A stretch of DNA of 64,000 bases from CBDCNP01 sp965222425 (GTDB lineage: Bacteria > Acidobacteriota > Vicinamibacteria > Marinacidobacterales > DATDRI01): assembly GCA_965222425.1 (NCBI GenBank), contig CBDCTW010000017.1, positions 248,001-312,000 of the forward strand, given 5' to 3'. This document shows positions 17,532-27,429 of this stretch, one piece after another. Under the pieces are notes generated by a model. The model was not told the DNA's origin. It saw only the letters and a program-made list of their open reading frames with translations, and searched no databases. The position numbers were made by a program, and so were the translations under genes. Within the stretch, counting starts at the first letter, position 1, and every line of letters begins with the position of its first letter.

Positions 17532-18701
17532 ATGAAGTTCGTTCGTGTCAGGCACTTGCTCCTGCTGCTCTCCGCTCCCTTCGTTATCTACGCGGTTTTG
17601 GGAGGTTTCCTTGGTCGGGTCCTGGCCCGAGACTCCGCCTATCGATATTTGTCCGTCTTTCAAGACGTCGTCACTCTGATCATGAACAACTACGTGGACG
17701 CAGTGGAGATGGACGGAGTAGTCGAAGGCGGGATCCGCGGGATGATGGAAGCCCTCGACCCGGACAGCGCGTACCTGTCGCCGGAAGAGTTCGCCAAGTT
17801 TCAGAATCCGGGAGAGCAGAATGCGGCGGGGATTGGAGTCGAAGTAACGAAGCGTTACTATCTGTCGGTGGTAGGTGTGCTCCCAGATTCCACTGCTGAG
17901 AAGGCCGGCCTTCGACCGGGCGATCTCCTGAAATCGGTCGGGGGCAGAAACACGCGTGAGTTCAGCGTTGCGATTGGCGAGTCGTTGTTGCGAGGTCCCG
18001 CCGGTTCCACTGTTGATTTGCAGGTGATCCGGGGGCGTCAGCCGGACCCGATCGAGTTCAGCGTCAGGCGGGAGGTTTATTCGGCAAACGTGGTGACTTA
18101 CAAGATGTTGACCGACTCCATCGGGTACATTCGGATCGCGGCGTTTCGAGCCGGTGCGGACGACGAAGTGGCGCTCGCCGTTCAAAGCATGACCGTCGCC
18201 GCTGCCACCGCTCTAGTCGTGGACGTGCGAAATAGTTTTGGACACGTAGCTGCCGAGGGTGCGCAGGTCGCCGAGCTCTTCATATCCGGTGGTGTGGCCG
18301 TCATTCTCGAGAATCGCGATGGAGACAAGACCGACCTTGCGATCGAGTCGGGGCGTGTCGTCTTTAGCGGTCCCATCACGGTCCTGGTGAACCGAGGTAC
18401 ATCCACCGCCGCAGAGATCTTCGGAAGCGCTGTCCAGCATGCGGAAAGAGGCGAGTTGGTCGGGGAGCGTACTGCCGGACGGGGTGGTGTCCAGAAGGCG
18501 ATCCCCCTCGACGATGGTTCCGGCCTCGTGCTTTCGGTGTCTCAGTACTCGACACCGAAAGGAGAAACCCTCCTGGGCAAGGGCCTCGAGCCTACCGTCG
18601 CAGTCGGGGACTCGTTTCAGGAAGACAACGGCGATGGCGACCCCATTCTCGAGAAAGCCATCGAAATCCTGTCCAAGTCGAAGGCAAGCAAGGCGGCGTA
18701 A
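17532..18701 (+). CDS. S41 family C-terminal processing peptidase homologue, catalytic dyad substituted
   Basis: I chose the ATG at 17532 because AGGAGG (17516-17521) is well placed and a membrane anchor follows (about residues 8-30). A PDZ domain spans about residues 97-170 and the S41 protease fold follows. The usual nucleophile motif GTASAAEI reads GTSTAAEI, so T292 is at the serine position. The general-base lysine of GKGxVQ reads GRGGVQ, with R317. The 25-residue spacing equals that between S430 and K455 of E. coli Tsp, which supports the alignment. The protein is otherwise full length. It may be a scaffold paired with the equally non-catalytic EnvC-like protein upstream. Confidence 0.88.
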   Translation: MKFVRVRHLLLLLSAPFVIYAVLGGFLGRVLARDSAYRYLSVFQDVVTLIMNNYVDAVEMDGVVEGGIRGMMEALDPDSAYLSPEEFAKFQNPGEQNAAGIGVEVTKRYYLSVVGVLPDSTAEKAGLRPGDLLKSVGGRNTREFSVAIGESLLRGPAGSTVDLQVIRGRQPDPIEFSVRREVYSANVVTYKMLTDSIGYIRIAAFRAGADDEVALAVQSMTVAAATALVVDVRNSFGHVAAEGAQVAELFISGGVAVILENRDGDKTDLAIESGRVVFSGPITVLVNRGTSTAAEIFGSAVQHAERGELVGERTAGRGGVQKAIPLDDGSGLVLSVSQYSTPKGETLLGKGLEPTVAVGDSFQEDNGDGDPILEKAIEILSKSKASKAA

Positions 18702-18719
18702 TAGAGGACTCTTCTTCCT

Positions 18720-20138
18720 TTATTCCGAAGCACCCTCCAAGACAAACTCGATCTCCTCGGTAGCGATTTTCTTCGTTACCTTGTCAATCACTTTGATTCG
18801 GAGCTTGTAGTCCCCCGGCTCGAAGGTAGCGAGTGGAATCTGGTCCACGCTCCCCGCCAGGTTCGCCTGACTTTCGAGTGGCCTAGGCGCGGTCTGCCCT
18901 TTTCTCTTCCCATCCTTGAAGAAAATGTATTGGGCGGATAGATCGCCTTTACCGGTTTCTTCATCCACCCCAAAACCGTAAACGAAGAAGAAAAGCCCGA
19001 TGTAGCCGGCCGTTGAGTATGTCCTGGAGGGGACGAAATGAGTTTGCCCAAATTGGAAACCGTGGCCCGGGGTGCCGGCCACACTCTCGACCGCGAGCTC
19101 GTCCGAGAACGCCAACACCGATGACAGCGTCACCTCGTCGCGATAGAGGTCGGGGACCTCCACCGGAAGTACTCTGGTGCCGACGGTATTGGATTCGTTG
19201 TCCAGCACACCGAAGAGAAAAGTGTACGAGCCTGGAGCAATCTGAAGGGGCATCTCGTACTTAGCGACGCCGTCCGTGTTCTCGAGCTCGACCGGTTGCT
19301 CGAAGGGGGCGAGCGCCTGACCCTCGGCGTTTTGGACCGCCCCAAAAATCGTCGCCGACGCTTTGTCTTTCTTCCAGGTCAGTGCCTCGGCGTTGATTTC
19401 GATGAGGACCGGAACATAGATCGCACCTTCCTCGGCTCTGAAGAAAGAGCTCTTCGCTTCGAAAGGAATAGCGGGATTCTCGGTTTGCGTCTCGATCATT
19501 TCTTGGAGCAGCTTCTTCGCTGGGCTATTGGGGTCGAATTGCGCGGACGGCTTGAGCAGGCGTCCGTCGTCGTCGGTAGTGTAGGTGACGCCTCGGTTCA
19601 TCAGGTAGAACGTCTTGACGCGCTCTAGCGTTGCCCGGACGTCTTTGGAATCCACGATGCGCAGTCCCATACCTAAGTCACGGAACTGGACCGTGAAACC
19701 GTCAGGGATACCTATCGAAGGGTCGGGGTCGTACCTCCAGGTTACCGTCTGGTCATCGCGACTATTTTCCTTTGGACCCCCCAATAATATTGCGATATGA
19801 CCCATGTCCGAGCGGGAGCCCTTCCGGCCGACGTTCTTGATGTTCTTGTCCGCGGTCTTGACTCTCTCTTTGTAGTCGTCGATGAACTCGTTCTTCGGCG
19901 TCATGGGGTCGGGGTCCCGGCGGGCCCAGAAGATTTCCTTGAAAAGTTTGCGATCTTTCGACTTGAGGTCTTTGAAGATCTCGATCTCGCCGGCGGTGAT
20001 GAGGGCCGCGACCTCCTCCTCGAGCCATTTTTTGTCGCCCTTGCTCAGCTTGTCGCCTTTCGCGTAGGCCGACGACCCCACGAGCAAAGTGAGAGCCATC
20101 GCCATCGCCAGGCTGCCGAGTTTAGCTTGAAGCGTCAA
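18720..20138 (-). CDS. GWxTD domain-containing secreted protein
   Basis: The 472-residue protein has a signal peptide (cleavage near AYA, residue 26) and an N-terminal region with FKEIFWARRDPDPMTPKNEF, the GWxTD-family signature seen widely in Acidobacteriota. The C-terminal half is rich in beta-strand patterns and carries extracellular-style repeats. Its function is unknown; it is probably periplasmic or surface associated. The start is a TTG at 20138 preceded by AGGAGG. It is convergent with the S41 gene, with 18 bases between the stops. Confidence 0.85.
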   Translation of the reverse strand: MTLQAKLGSLAMAMALTLLVGSSAYAKGDKLSKGDKKWLEEEVAALITAGEIEIFKDLKSKDRKLFKEIFWARRDPDPMTPKNEFIDDYKERVKTADKNIKNVGRKGSRSDMGHIAILLGGPKENSRDDQTVTWRYDPDPSIGIPDGFTVQFRDLGMGLRIVDSKDVRATLERVKTFYLMNRGVTYTTDDDGRLLKPSAQFDPNSPAKKLLQEMIETQTENPAIPFEAKSSFFRAEEGAIYVPVLIEINAEALTWKKDKASATIFGAVQNAEGQALAPFEQPVELENTDGVAKYEMPLQIAPGSYTFLFGVLDNESNTVGTRVLPVEVPDLYRDEVTLSSVLAFSDELAVESVAGTPGHGFQFGQTHFVPSRTYSTAGYIGLFFFVYGFGVDEETGKGDLSAQYIFFKDGKRKGQTAPRPLESQANLAGSVDQIPLATFEPGDYKLRIKVIDKVTKKIATEEIEFVLEGASE

Positions 20139-20192
20139 AATAGTTTCCTCCTAAGGGTCTAGAATGTCGATCGGTGACTGCACGATCGAACT

Positions 20193-20222
20193 AGGATACG
20201 TGCTCGGGTCGGAAAGTGTCAA
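20193..20222 (-). promoter_or_regulatory. Promoter of the GWxTD gene
   Basis: On the minus strand TTGACA (20217-20222) and TATCCT (20193-20198) are separated by 18 bases, about 55 bases upstream of the TTG start. The -35 is a consensus match and the -10 is moderate. Confidence 0.55.
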
Positions 20223-20243
20223 GTTTTGCCAGTCGCCCCCCGC

Positions 20244-20975
20244 TTAGGGGGCGAGTCTAATATTCAGCGGCGTCGTCTGTCCGAGCTGTATTTCTACTTC
20301 GGTGGAGAAGGCAGGTTGGCCGTCCCGGAGAAGCTCGATCCAGTGCGTGCCCGCGGGTAGGTGAATCGAGAGCTCTTCCATTCCACCGAGGTGTCCCCAC
20401 ACCTCGCCGTCGATCCGGACTTGGGCCTCCGCCGGCTGCACGCGGAGCGTGAGAACGCCAAAACGGACCAGCGAGGTGGAGCGAGGAACGGAAGAGGTTG
20501 GCGGTGCCGGCGCAGTGCTCGGGGGAGGCGGGGGAGGTTGCCGTGGCTCAGGCGGAGAAGCCGGTCGAGCTCCACGATCTTGCGGTTCCGGACTTTCCGC
20601 AGCACCAGACTCCACTGGCGGTTCGGTCTCCCGTGGCCCAAGAGGGACCATCTCATGACGGATCTTCTGAGTGTGGCTCGGAGTTGCCAGGATGCGCCGC
20701 CGAAACGTTCGGTGGCCCTCGAGTCGTAGCTCGACGGCGTGCTCGCCGGGGCAAGGTAAAGCTTTTGGAACGCTCCATCGAAGTCGTCGACGATGCCAGC
20801 GTAGTAGCCGTCGACGTAGACCTCCGCTCGCTTCGGTTTCACGAGGGTTCGAATAGCGGCCGAACCGTAGTAGTAGCCCTGATAGGAAGCGTAGGTCGGC
20901 CGAGGGTACCGACGCGCGTAGACGGGTCGGTAGTAATGGGGATAGGACGAGCCGAGCCTGACGTATGGCCGGTAG
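20244..20975 (-). pseudogene. PEGA-domain protein, 5' end removed at the IS and frameshifted
   Basis: One minus-strand frame begins at the IS edge with a Tyr/Pro/Arg-rich stretch and then VKPKRAEVYVDGYYAGIVDD and FDGAFQKLYLAP, a PEGA repeat typical of Acidobacteriota. At a run of four C residues (20748-20751 on this strand's complement) the homology moves to the next frame (GEHAVELRLEGHRTFRRR). It continues through a proline-rich linker to a second PEGA repeat (TLRVQPAEAQVRIDGEVWG) and a stop at 20244. One missing C explains the shift. The N-terminus, including any signal peptide, is absent because IS copy 1 abuts the coding sequence. Confidence 0.82.
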
Positions 20976-22435
20976 GGGGATGTCCCGCCGGATGTTGAAT
21001 TTGGGGTAGCTGCGGCTCCTTGGCCGGCCTAAGAATAGGTCTGCCAATAAACCGTCTCCAGAGGGGGACAAGGAGCCACCAATGCCTAGGAAATCAAAGA
21101 AGCCAGTAAGAAAGCAAACGCACTCGCCTACGGGCAAGGTAGTTGGCCAAGTCGGTCAGATACTGCTACCGATGATAGCTGGGATCGCGGCCACGAAGGC
21201 GGATCTGACGGAATGGGTGTACGAGCAAGGACTGACAGCTCTGCACCTACTGCTCAGAGAGGACGCCGAGGAGATCGCGGGGCTCAAGGGCAAGCACGAG
21301 AAGGAGCGAACTCATAACCACTGGGGGAGCACGAACGGAGAGCTGAGCTTCGGTGGTCGTCGCATCCAAGTGTCGCGACCTCGAGTTCGCTCGAAGTCGG
21401 GCGCGGAGGCGTCGCTTCCACACTTCGAAGCCTTCCGCGAAGAAGACCCGCTTCCAGAGCGAGTGTTGAATCAGATCTTGGTGGGCGTATCGACCCGAAA
21501 TTACGAATCGAGTCTGGACAAACCCGCGGCCAAGTTGAAGTCTCGTGGCACGAGTAAGAGTGCCGCCAGCCGTCACCTCGTGAGCCAGACGACTAAGAAG
21601 CTCGAGGAATACCTGTCTCGGCGGCTAGAGGAGTTCGAGCTTGCGGCACTGATGCTGGATGGCCTTGAGGTGGCCGGACAGACCGTCGTCGTAACTCTAG
21701 GTATCACAATAGATGGAACGAAGGTGCCCCTGGGTATATGGCTGGGCTCGACGGAGAACTCTCGGGTGTGCACCGCGATGTTGCAGGACCTTCTCGAGCG
21801 AGGCTTGCGCGTCGATGAGTCGATTCTCTGCGTAGTGGACGGGGGCAAAGGCATCCGCAAGGCACTCGTCGACGTTTTGGGGGACCTCGCGGTCATCCAA
21901 AGGTGCTAGATCCATAAACTCCGGAATCTTCGCTCGTACCTTCCCAAGTCTCGTCACGCCTACGTGCTCCAGACGATGAAGGAAGCCTACAAGTGCAAGA
22001 GTGCCGACAAGGCGCGCAAGCGACTTCAGGCATTGGTGTCGTGGCTCGAGCGAAACGGCTACGACGAAGCTGCCGGAAGCCTTCGTGAAGGGATGGAAGA
22101 AACACTCACGGTCGTGAAGCTCGCGCCGCCCGCCTTACTTCGCCAGTCTCTTGCCACGACGAACGCCATTGAGAATCTCAACGGAACCATTCGCAGAGTA
22201 TCGAGAAACGTCAAGCGTTGGAAGAGTCCTTCCATGGTTCGCCGATGGACCGCTCTTGGCGTCGTCACCGCGCAGAAAAAGTTCCGGCGTATCAAAGGCT
22301 ATCGCCATATGGGCGCTCTCGTTCACGCGCTTAGAAGCAAACAGAAATCTCTTGACAGCGATGAGTTTGCTGCCTAAGAGTATTCACAGGTGCCGCCGCT
22401 ACCCGACCAAATTCAACAGCGGCCGGGACATCCCC
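20976..22435 (+). mobile_element. IS256-family element A, copy 1 (1460 bp), mismatched flanks
   Basis: The ends are imperfect inverted repeats: GGGGATGTCCCGCCGGATG on the left and, read inward from the right, GGGGATGTCCCGGCCGCTG, both followed by TTGAATTTGG. Length and ends equal those of copies 2 and 3. The flanks are not a direct repeat: the left is GCCGGTAG and the right GTGAACCT. The right flank instead pairs with the outer flank of copy 2. Recombination between the two copies explains this. Confidence 0.95.
21082..22377 (+). pseudogene. IS256-family (mutator-type) transposase, nonsense mutant
   Basis: The frame is collinear with the intact 431-residue transposases of copies 2 and 3. A TAG at 21907-21909 replaces the CAG codon after IQRC, splitting it into 275 and 137 residues. 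The DDE residues would be D in LMLDGLEV, D in CVVDGGKGI and E in NAIENLNG. The first two lie before the stop and the third after it, so this copy should not transpose by itself. Confidence 0.95.
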
Positions 22436-22822
22436 GTGAACCTCGCCATCTTCGGTTGGCTGTCGCAGGTCTATTACGCCGGCATCCTCTTCGTTCTCCC
22501 TAGGCTCCTTCGCACCCAGCTCTACAGCGAGCGCCTTGCCCACGTGAACTGGTGGCTCTAGAATTTGATGGTCGTAGCGACCCTCATCACCCTTCCTATG
22601 GGACACACGCAAGGCCGTGAGTACGCGGAGATGATATGGCCGCTCGATCTGCTGTTCGTTCTCAACATCGTTCTGCTGGCGATCAACATATGGGGAACCG
22701 TTGCACGTCGTCGCGAGCCCAAGATCTACGTGAGCGTCTGGAACTTCATGGCGGCAACGATGGTCATGGTTCCAATCTACGCGGTCGGCAACAAGATTTG
22801 GGATCCCTCCGGTGCCTACTAC
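22436..22822 (+). pseudogene. ccoN: ccoN 3' part (cbb3 cytochrome oxidase subunit I), separated from its 5' part by inversion
   Basis: The frame starts inside the gene (NLAIFGWLSQVYYAGILF) and runs through GHTQGREYAEMIWPLDLL, clear CcoN membrane segments. A TAG at 22559-22561 stands where the family has tryptophan (WWL*NLM), and coding similarity resumes after it. The gene ends abruptly after GNKIWDPSGAYYG, well short of the normal C-terminus, where it joins a lyase fragment. The 5' part is on the other strand at 28890-29080. CcoN is the heme-copper catalytic subunit of a high-affinity terminal oxidase; this copy cannot be functional. Confidence 0.9.
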
Positions 22823-23061
22823 GGGAGCAGATTGGCAAACAAAGTGCTCACACGCTAGTGTACGAGACCGCGATGAAGGCACATGAGGCAGATCGCCCGC
22901 TAAAGGATGCTCTTCTGGAAAGTCATGCCATCCGCAAGCACTTGTCCGCGGAGGCAATCGAGGCTCTCTTCGACTACCGCCGACATGCGGGTTTCTGTAG
23001 CGAGCAAGTCGATCGGGTGCTGGAGAGGGCGAATCAAGAGAGGAAGAGCGATTCGGAGTGA
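22823..23061 (+). pseudogene. Adenylosuccinate lyase / cycloisomerase family C-terminal fragment
   Basis: The frame that includes REQIGKQSAHTLVYETAMKA and ends ERANQERKSDSE is similar to the C-terminal helical domain of the fumarase/aspartase superfamily, especially adenylosuccinate lyase and carboxymuconate cycloisomerase. It has no start of its own and is joined out of frame to the ccoN fragment. Its stop overlaps the GTG of the cytochrome gene (GTGA). That suggests the parent lyase was once the first gene of the following operon. Confidence 0.65.
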
Positions 23062-23468
23062 AACCTTGCTTCTACATCTTGTCTGCGCTGATACTGCTCA
23101 CCTTCGGAGCGTGTGGCGGCGGCGCCGCTGGCGAGATCAAACCCCTCCCTACCGGCAACGCGACAGACGGAGAAAGCGTCTTCATGGGTACGTGTATCAA
23201 ATGCCACGGCAAAGATGCGACCGGGATCGAGGGCTCGGGAACAAACCTGACCATCAGCGAGTTCGTCAGAGACCATGCTGACGCCGAGCTCGTCGATTAC
23301 ATCAAGACCGGTCGACCCATGAACGATCCACTCAACACAACGGGAATCGCGATGCCACCCTATGGTGCCAATCCTATGCTGACCGATCAGGATCTCGCCG
23401 ACGTCGTGGCGTACCTCAGGACCGTCTTGCGGGACACCCACAGTCTGAATGAACGTCCGACTGGATAA
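23058..23468 (+). CDS. Monoheme c-type cytochrome lipoprotein
   Basis: The 136-residue protein has a lipoprotein signal peptide (LTFGAC lipobox near residue 19), one heme-binding CIKCH motif and a downstream methionine in GIAMPPYG that can be the sixth ligand. This makes it a small class I cytochrome c, probably anchored on the periplasmic side. It starts at a GTG overlapping the upstream stop and ends six bases before the PLP enzyme, so the genes are co-transcribed. The electron partner is unknown. Confidence 0.87.
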   Translation: MKPCFYILSALILLTFGACGGGAAGEIKPLPTGNATDGESVFMGTCIKCHGKDATGIEGSGTNLTISEFVRDHADAELVDYIKTGRPMNDPLNTTGIAMPPYGANPMLTDQDLADVVAYLRTVLRDTHSLNERPTG

Positions 23469-23474
23469 CCTTCT

Positions 23475-24470
23475 ATGTCAACACCCTCTCGTTTCAAGCT
23501 AGGCATTCTTCCCACACCGCTCGTCGAGGCCTCGCGCTTAACGCGTGCTCTCGAGGGTCCCCGGATCCTTATCAAGCGCGATGACCTGACGGGTTTCGGC
23601 TTCGGCGGCAACAAAATACGCGGGCTCGAGTATTCCATCGCCGACGCCATCGCGCAGAAAGCCGATGTCGTCGTCACCGGAGCGGGCCCCCAATCGAACT
23701 ACATCCGCGCCACGGCAGCCGCGGCACGAGCCGCCGGGCTCGATGCGGTCGCCGTCATGCACGGCAACCGCCCCGCCGAAACGCAGGGGAATCTTCTCCT
23801 CGATCAATGGCTAGAAGTGGATATCCGTTTCACGAACGACCCCAATCGCGAACTGGTGGACAACAAGATCGAGGAGGTCGCGGAGGAGCTCCGACAAGCG
23901 GGACGGCGACCTTATGCCATTCCGCGTGGTGGTGCTTCCGCACTCGGCGCCTACGGTTACTTGCAGTGTGCCCGCGAAATGGGAGAACAGCTGGTAGACA
24001 TGGGCGCCCGACCCCACTGGCTGGTCGTTGCAACCGGCGCCTGTGCCACCCAGGCGGGTCTCCTCGCGGGTTCGAAGATTTACGATGCGCCGTATCGCAT
24101 CCTCGGTGTCACCGTTAGCCGCCCGGTCGAGGAGTGCGAGGAACGGATCGCACGCCTGGCGCGAGAGGCGGCGAAGCTGGTTCAACCTCAAGATGAAGCC
24201 ATCCATATCGCTCCCGACGACATCTCGGTCCGCGACGGTTTTATCGGTGACGGGTATGGGGTCCCCTCACCTGAGGGCATCGAAGCGATCCGCCTGCTGA
24301 GCCGGACAGAAGGGTTGTTCTTGGATCCGACTTACACCGGTAAGGCCATGGCGGGACTCATCGGCGAGATCCGATCGGGACGCATTCGAAAAGGCGAGAC
24401 AGTCATCTTCATTCACACCGGCGGAGAGCCTGCTCTCTTTGCCCACCCGGAGATCGCAGCGCGTTCATGA
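23475..24470 (+). CDS. D-cysteine desulfhydrase / ACC deaminase family PLP enzyme
   Basis: The 331-residue protein fits the fold type II PLP family. The Schiff-base lysine is in GFGFGGNKIRGLEY (about residue 44) and a phosphate-binding loop follows (TGACATQAGLLAGS). The C-terminal IFIHTGGEPALFAHPE matches the family's end. D-cysteine desulfhydrase makes pyruvate, sulfide and ammonia, while ACC deaminase makes 2-oxobutyrate; the sequence alone does not separate them. It appears intact and its stop overlaps the start of the next gene (ATGA). Confidence 0.9.
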   Translation: MSTPSRFKLGILPTPLVEASRLTRALEGPRILIKRDDLTGFGFGGNKIRGLEYSIADAIAQKADVVVTGAGPQSNYIRATAAAARAAGLDAVAVMHGNRPAETQGNLLLDQWLEVDIRFTNDPNRELVDNKIEEVAEELRQAGRRPYAIPRGGASALGAYGYLQCAREMGEQLVDMGARPHWLVVATGACATQAGLLAGSKIYDAPYRILGVTVSRPVEECEERIARLAREAAKLVQPQDEAIHIAPDDISVRDGFIGDGYGVPSPEGIEAIRLLSRTEGLFLDPTYTGKAMAGLIGEIRSGRIRKGETVIFIHTGGEPALFAHPEIAARS

Positions 24471-25113
24471 AAAGCAGCCTGCCCGCTGCGACGTGCTGGA
24501 TTACGATCCTCTTGCTGGTCACACCTAGCCGGGGCGCGCCGCAGGAAGAGCTTCGCGCCACTTGGGAAGCCGACAATCCGATCCAACCAATCCCCGCGAG
24601 TCCTCCATCGCCGACTACGAACGGACCCGGCTGAGCGGAAACTCGCCTTGGGACCGATGGACCGCCGGCGCATCAAATACGCTATCTGATGTCGCGCAGC
24701 TTGGTCGGCAAATCTTCTTCGGAAAGGGACGCTGTACACGTTGCCATAGCGCACGCGATTTCACCGACGACGAGTTCCATAACGAAGGCATCGGATGGGT
24801 TACCGAGGCACAATCCTTCGTCGACGAGGGTCGCTTCGCGGTGAGCAAACTGGGCATCGACCGCGGTGCACTTAAGACTCCCACCCTCCGTGACGTCGGC
24901 CTCCACCCTCCCTTCATGCACGACGGCTCCATCGCCACACTCCGCGGAGTCGTCGAGCACTACAACAGGGGCGGCAACCCCAATCCCTACCTGGATCCCG
25001 ATATCGAGCCGCTCGACCTGAAAGACTCGGAGCTCGATGGCCTCGTCGCCTTCCTCGAAGCGCTCGCCAGGGAAGGCTACCAAGACGAGGCTCCAGCGAC
25101 GTTCCCTCACTGA
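24467..25113 (+). pseudogene. MauG / di-heme cytochrome c peroxidase, first heme domain deleted
   Basis: The first frame gives a signal peptide (ending near RGAPQEEL) and NPIQPIPASPP, the usual start of MauG-like proteins. It then ends at a TGA near 24632. A different frame resumes with SSIADYERTRLSGNSPWDRW and the second heme domain (CTRCH, LKTPTLRDVGLHPPFMHDG). About 150 residues that should hold the first CxxCH heme site are missing. A frame-changing internal deletion is the simplest cause. Such enzymes need both hemes for peroxidase chemistry. Confidence 0.85.
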
Positions 25114-25493
25114 GAATGGCGCCGCGGCAGCAGCTCACTGTCGTGGACTTGGTACTCCACCAATCGATATTCGAGCTGACCTTCTCCGGCGAACATCTTC
25201 AAGCGCAGCGGTACTAACCCTTCATCAGTCCAAAACTCGAACGTCGAGTCCTCCCAACCGCCTGGGTAGCGAAGCTGGAAGCGGTGCCCCGGCACCGGGC
25301 CCGACGGTCCGTCCACGGTGACCGGCCCAAAGGAGCGCAACTTCGCTTCCTGATGATCTGCGAGACCATATTCGTACCTCCTCACCAGCCATCGAAGAAC
25401 CGGCCGGTCCACCATACTGTATGCATCACGTTTGACCGGTGGAAGTGCGGCAAATAGAATACGCCGTCTCGGGCGGCTGCGGCGACGGTTCAT
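25107..25493 (-). CDS. Hypothetical protein, possibly the C-terminal piece of a larger gene
   Basis: A 128-residue frame opposite to its neighbours ends next to the MauG gene. Its C-terminal 70 residues (HRFQLRYPGGWEDSTFEFW, LVPLRLKMFAGEGQLEYRL) look like real beta-strand-rich coding sequence. The first 25 residues are arginine-rich and may be non-coding. I do not recognise a family. It is convergent with the peroxidase remnant. The start at 25493 is only the most convenient ATG. Confidence 0.45.
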   Translation of the reverse strand: MNRRRSRPRRRILFAALPPVKRDAYSMVDRPVLRWLVRRYEYGLADHQEAKLRSFGPVTVDGPSGPVPGHRFQLRYPGGWEDSTFEFWTDEGLVPLRLKMFAGEGQLEYRLVEYQVHDSELLPRRHSQ

Positions 25494-25553
25494 GCCTCGC
25501 CCAACGCCAGCAGCAAGTTGCAGCAAACGCGTAACAAGGAAAAGGAGCCGAAG

Positions 25554-27429
25554 GTGAACCACTCTTGCACTCACGGAACCATTCCCATCGTCGCACTGCT
25601 GCTGGCCGCGTTGGCGCCTAATGTCGTTGCCGAGTCCTACGACCCCGACGTCTACCAAGCGATGAAGTGGCGTCTCATCGGCCCCCACCGCGGGGGTCGC
25701 GTAACGACCGCGGTCGGAGTCCCTGGACAACCGAACGTCTACTACCAAGGGGCCACCGGCGGAGGCGTTTGGAAAACCACCGACGGCGGGCTTGCCTGGA
25801 AGAACGTCTCGGACGGGTTCTTCAAGACCGGCTCGGTAGGTGTCGTTGCGGTGGCGCCCTCCGACCCCAACGTTCTCTACGTGGGGATGGGTGAGGTATG
25901 CATCCGCAGCAACTTCTCCCACGGTGACGGCGTCTATAAATCGACCGATGCCGGCAAGACCTGGACGCATATTGGGCTTTCTGACACTCGACAGATCGGT
26001 CAAATACGCATCCATCCCGAGAACCCTGACCTGGTCTACGTGGCGGCGCTCGGGCACGTTTTCGGACCCAACGAGGAACGTGGCGTGTTCCGCTCCAAGG
26101 ACGGAGGAAAGAATTGGGAGAAAGTCCTTTATATAGATGACAAGACCGGCGCCGTGGATCTCAGCCTAGACGTCACGAACCCTGATGTGATCTACGCGGG
26201 CACGTGGCAGGTGATCCGACAATCGTGGGGCATCTTGCCGACCGGGCCGGGAAGCGGAATCTACAAAACGACCGACGGTGGCGATTCCTGGAACGAGCTG
26301 GCCAAGGGCCTGCCGGAATCGGATCTCGGAAGGATCGGAGTATCGGTCTCTCCCGTGAATCCCAACCGGGTCTGGGCGCTCGTCGAGGCCGAGGGCGGAG
26401 ACCTTCTCCTCTCCGACGACGACGGCGCCAGTTGGACGATGGTCAACGACGACTTCCACCTGCAGCGCCGACCGTACTATTACGGCCACATCTATGCCGA
26501 CACTCAGGAGGTCGACACCGTCTACGTCCTCACCTCCCCTTTCATGAAATCGGTGGACGCCGGAAAGAACTTCGAGCAAGTCAGCGTCCCCCACGGGGAC
26601 AACCACGACCTCTGGATCGCACCCGAGGACAATAAGAGAATGATCAACGCCAACGACGGTGGCGCTAACGTGTCCTTCGACGGTGGTAAGAGCTGGAGCC
26701 GCATCGACAACCAACCCACCGCTCAGTTTTATTGGGTGCTCACAGACGATCAGTTCCCTTACCGCGTATACGGAGCGCAGCAGGACAACACGACCGTTTC
26801 CATCACTAGCCGCAGCGACACCTTCGGCATCACGCCCCAACACTGGTTTGCGGTGGCGGGGGGCGAGAGCGGCTATATCGCACCCAAGCCGGGCGATCCC
26901 GACATCACTTACGGCGGAAGCTACTGGGGTTTCATGACCCGCCACGATAGACGCACCGGCGAGACCCGCTCGATTTCTCCCTGGCCCGATCGGCCCTTGG
27001 GTCGGACTGGAGCCGGTCTCAAGTACCGCTTCAATTGGACCTACCCCATCGTCATCTCACCGCATGATCCCGAAACGATTTACGCGGCGGCGAACGTCGT
27101 CTTCAAATCGACGAACGAGGGACAGAGCTGGGACGTGATCGGTGCAGATCTGACCCACGACGACAAGCGCAAGCAACAGCTCGGACGGCTCACCGACTTC
27201 TACGGCACCATCACAACGCTCGCCGAGTCGAAACTCCAAAAAGGTCTGATCTGGGTCGGCTCCGACGATGGCCGCGTTCACGTAACAACCGACGGTGGGA
27301 AAAACTGGCAGGACGTCACCCCTCCCCAAATGGAGGCATGGAGCTGGATCAAGATCGTCGAGCCTTCGCCCCATGACGCGGGATCGGCGTACCTAGCGGT
27401 TCATCGTTATCACCTCGACGATTACCGAC
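25554..27429 (+). pseudogene. VPS10/sortilin-like beta-propeller protein, 3' end lost at IS copy 2
   Basis: From the GTG at 25554 (AAGGAG just upstream) the product has a signal peptide and many BNR/Asp-box-like repeats (KTTDGGLAWKNV, KSTDAGKTWTHIG, RSKDGGKNWEKV). These are typical of the large secreted sortilin-like propellers of Acidobacteriota and Bacteroidota. About 625 residues remain, ending at HRYHLDDYR, where IS copy 2 begins; the frame then adds a few IS-encoded residues to 27452. Family members usually continue for several hundred residues, and the missing end is not found elsewhere in this window. Confidence 0.85.

Noticed and set aside
25494..26057. Minus-strand ORF extending the hypothetical gene through the sortilin-like gene
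   Set aside because: The plus-strand frame there has many conserved Asp-box repeats, so the extension is a shadow.
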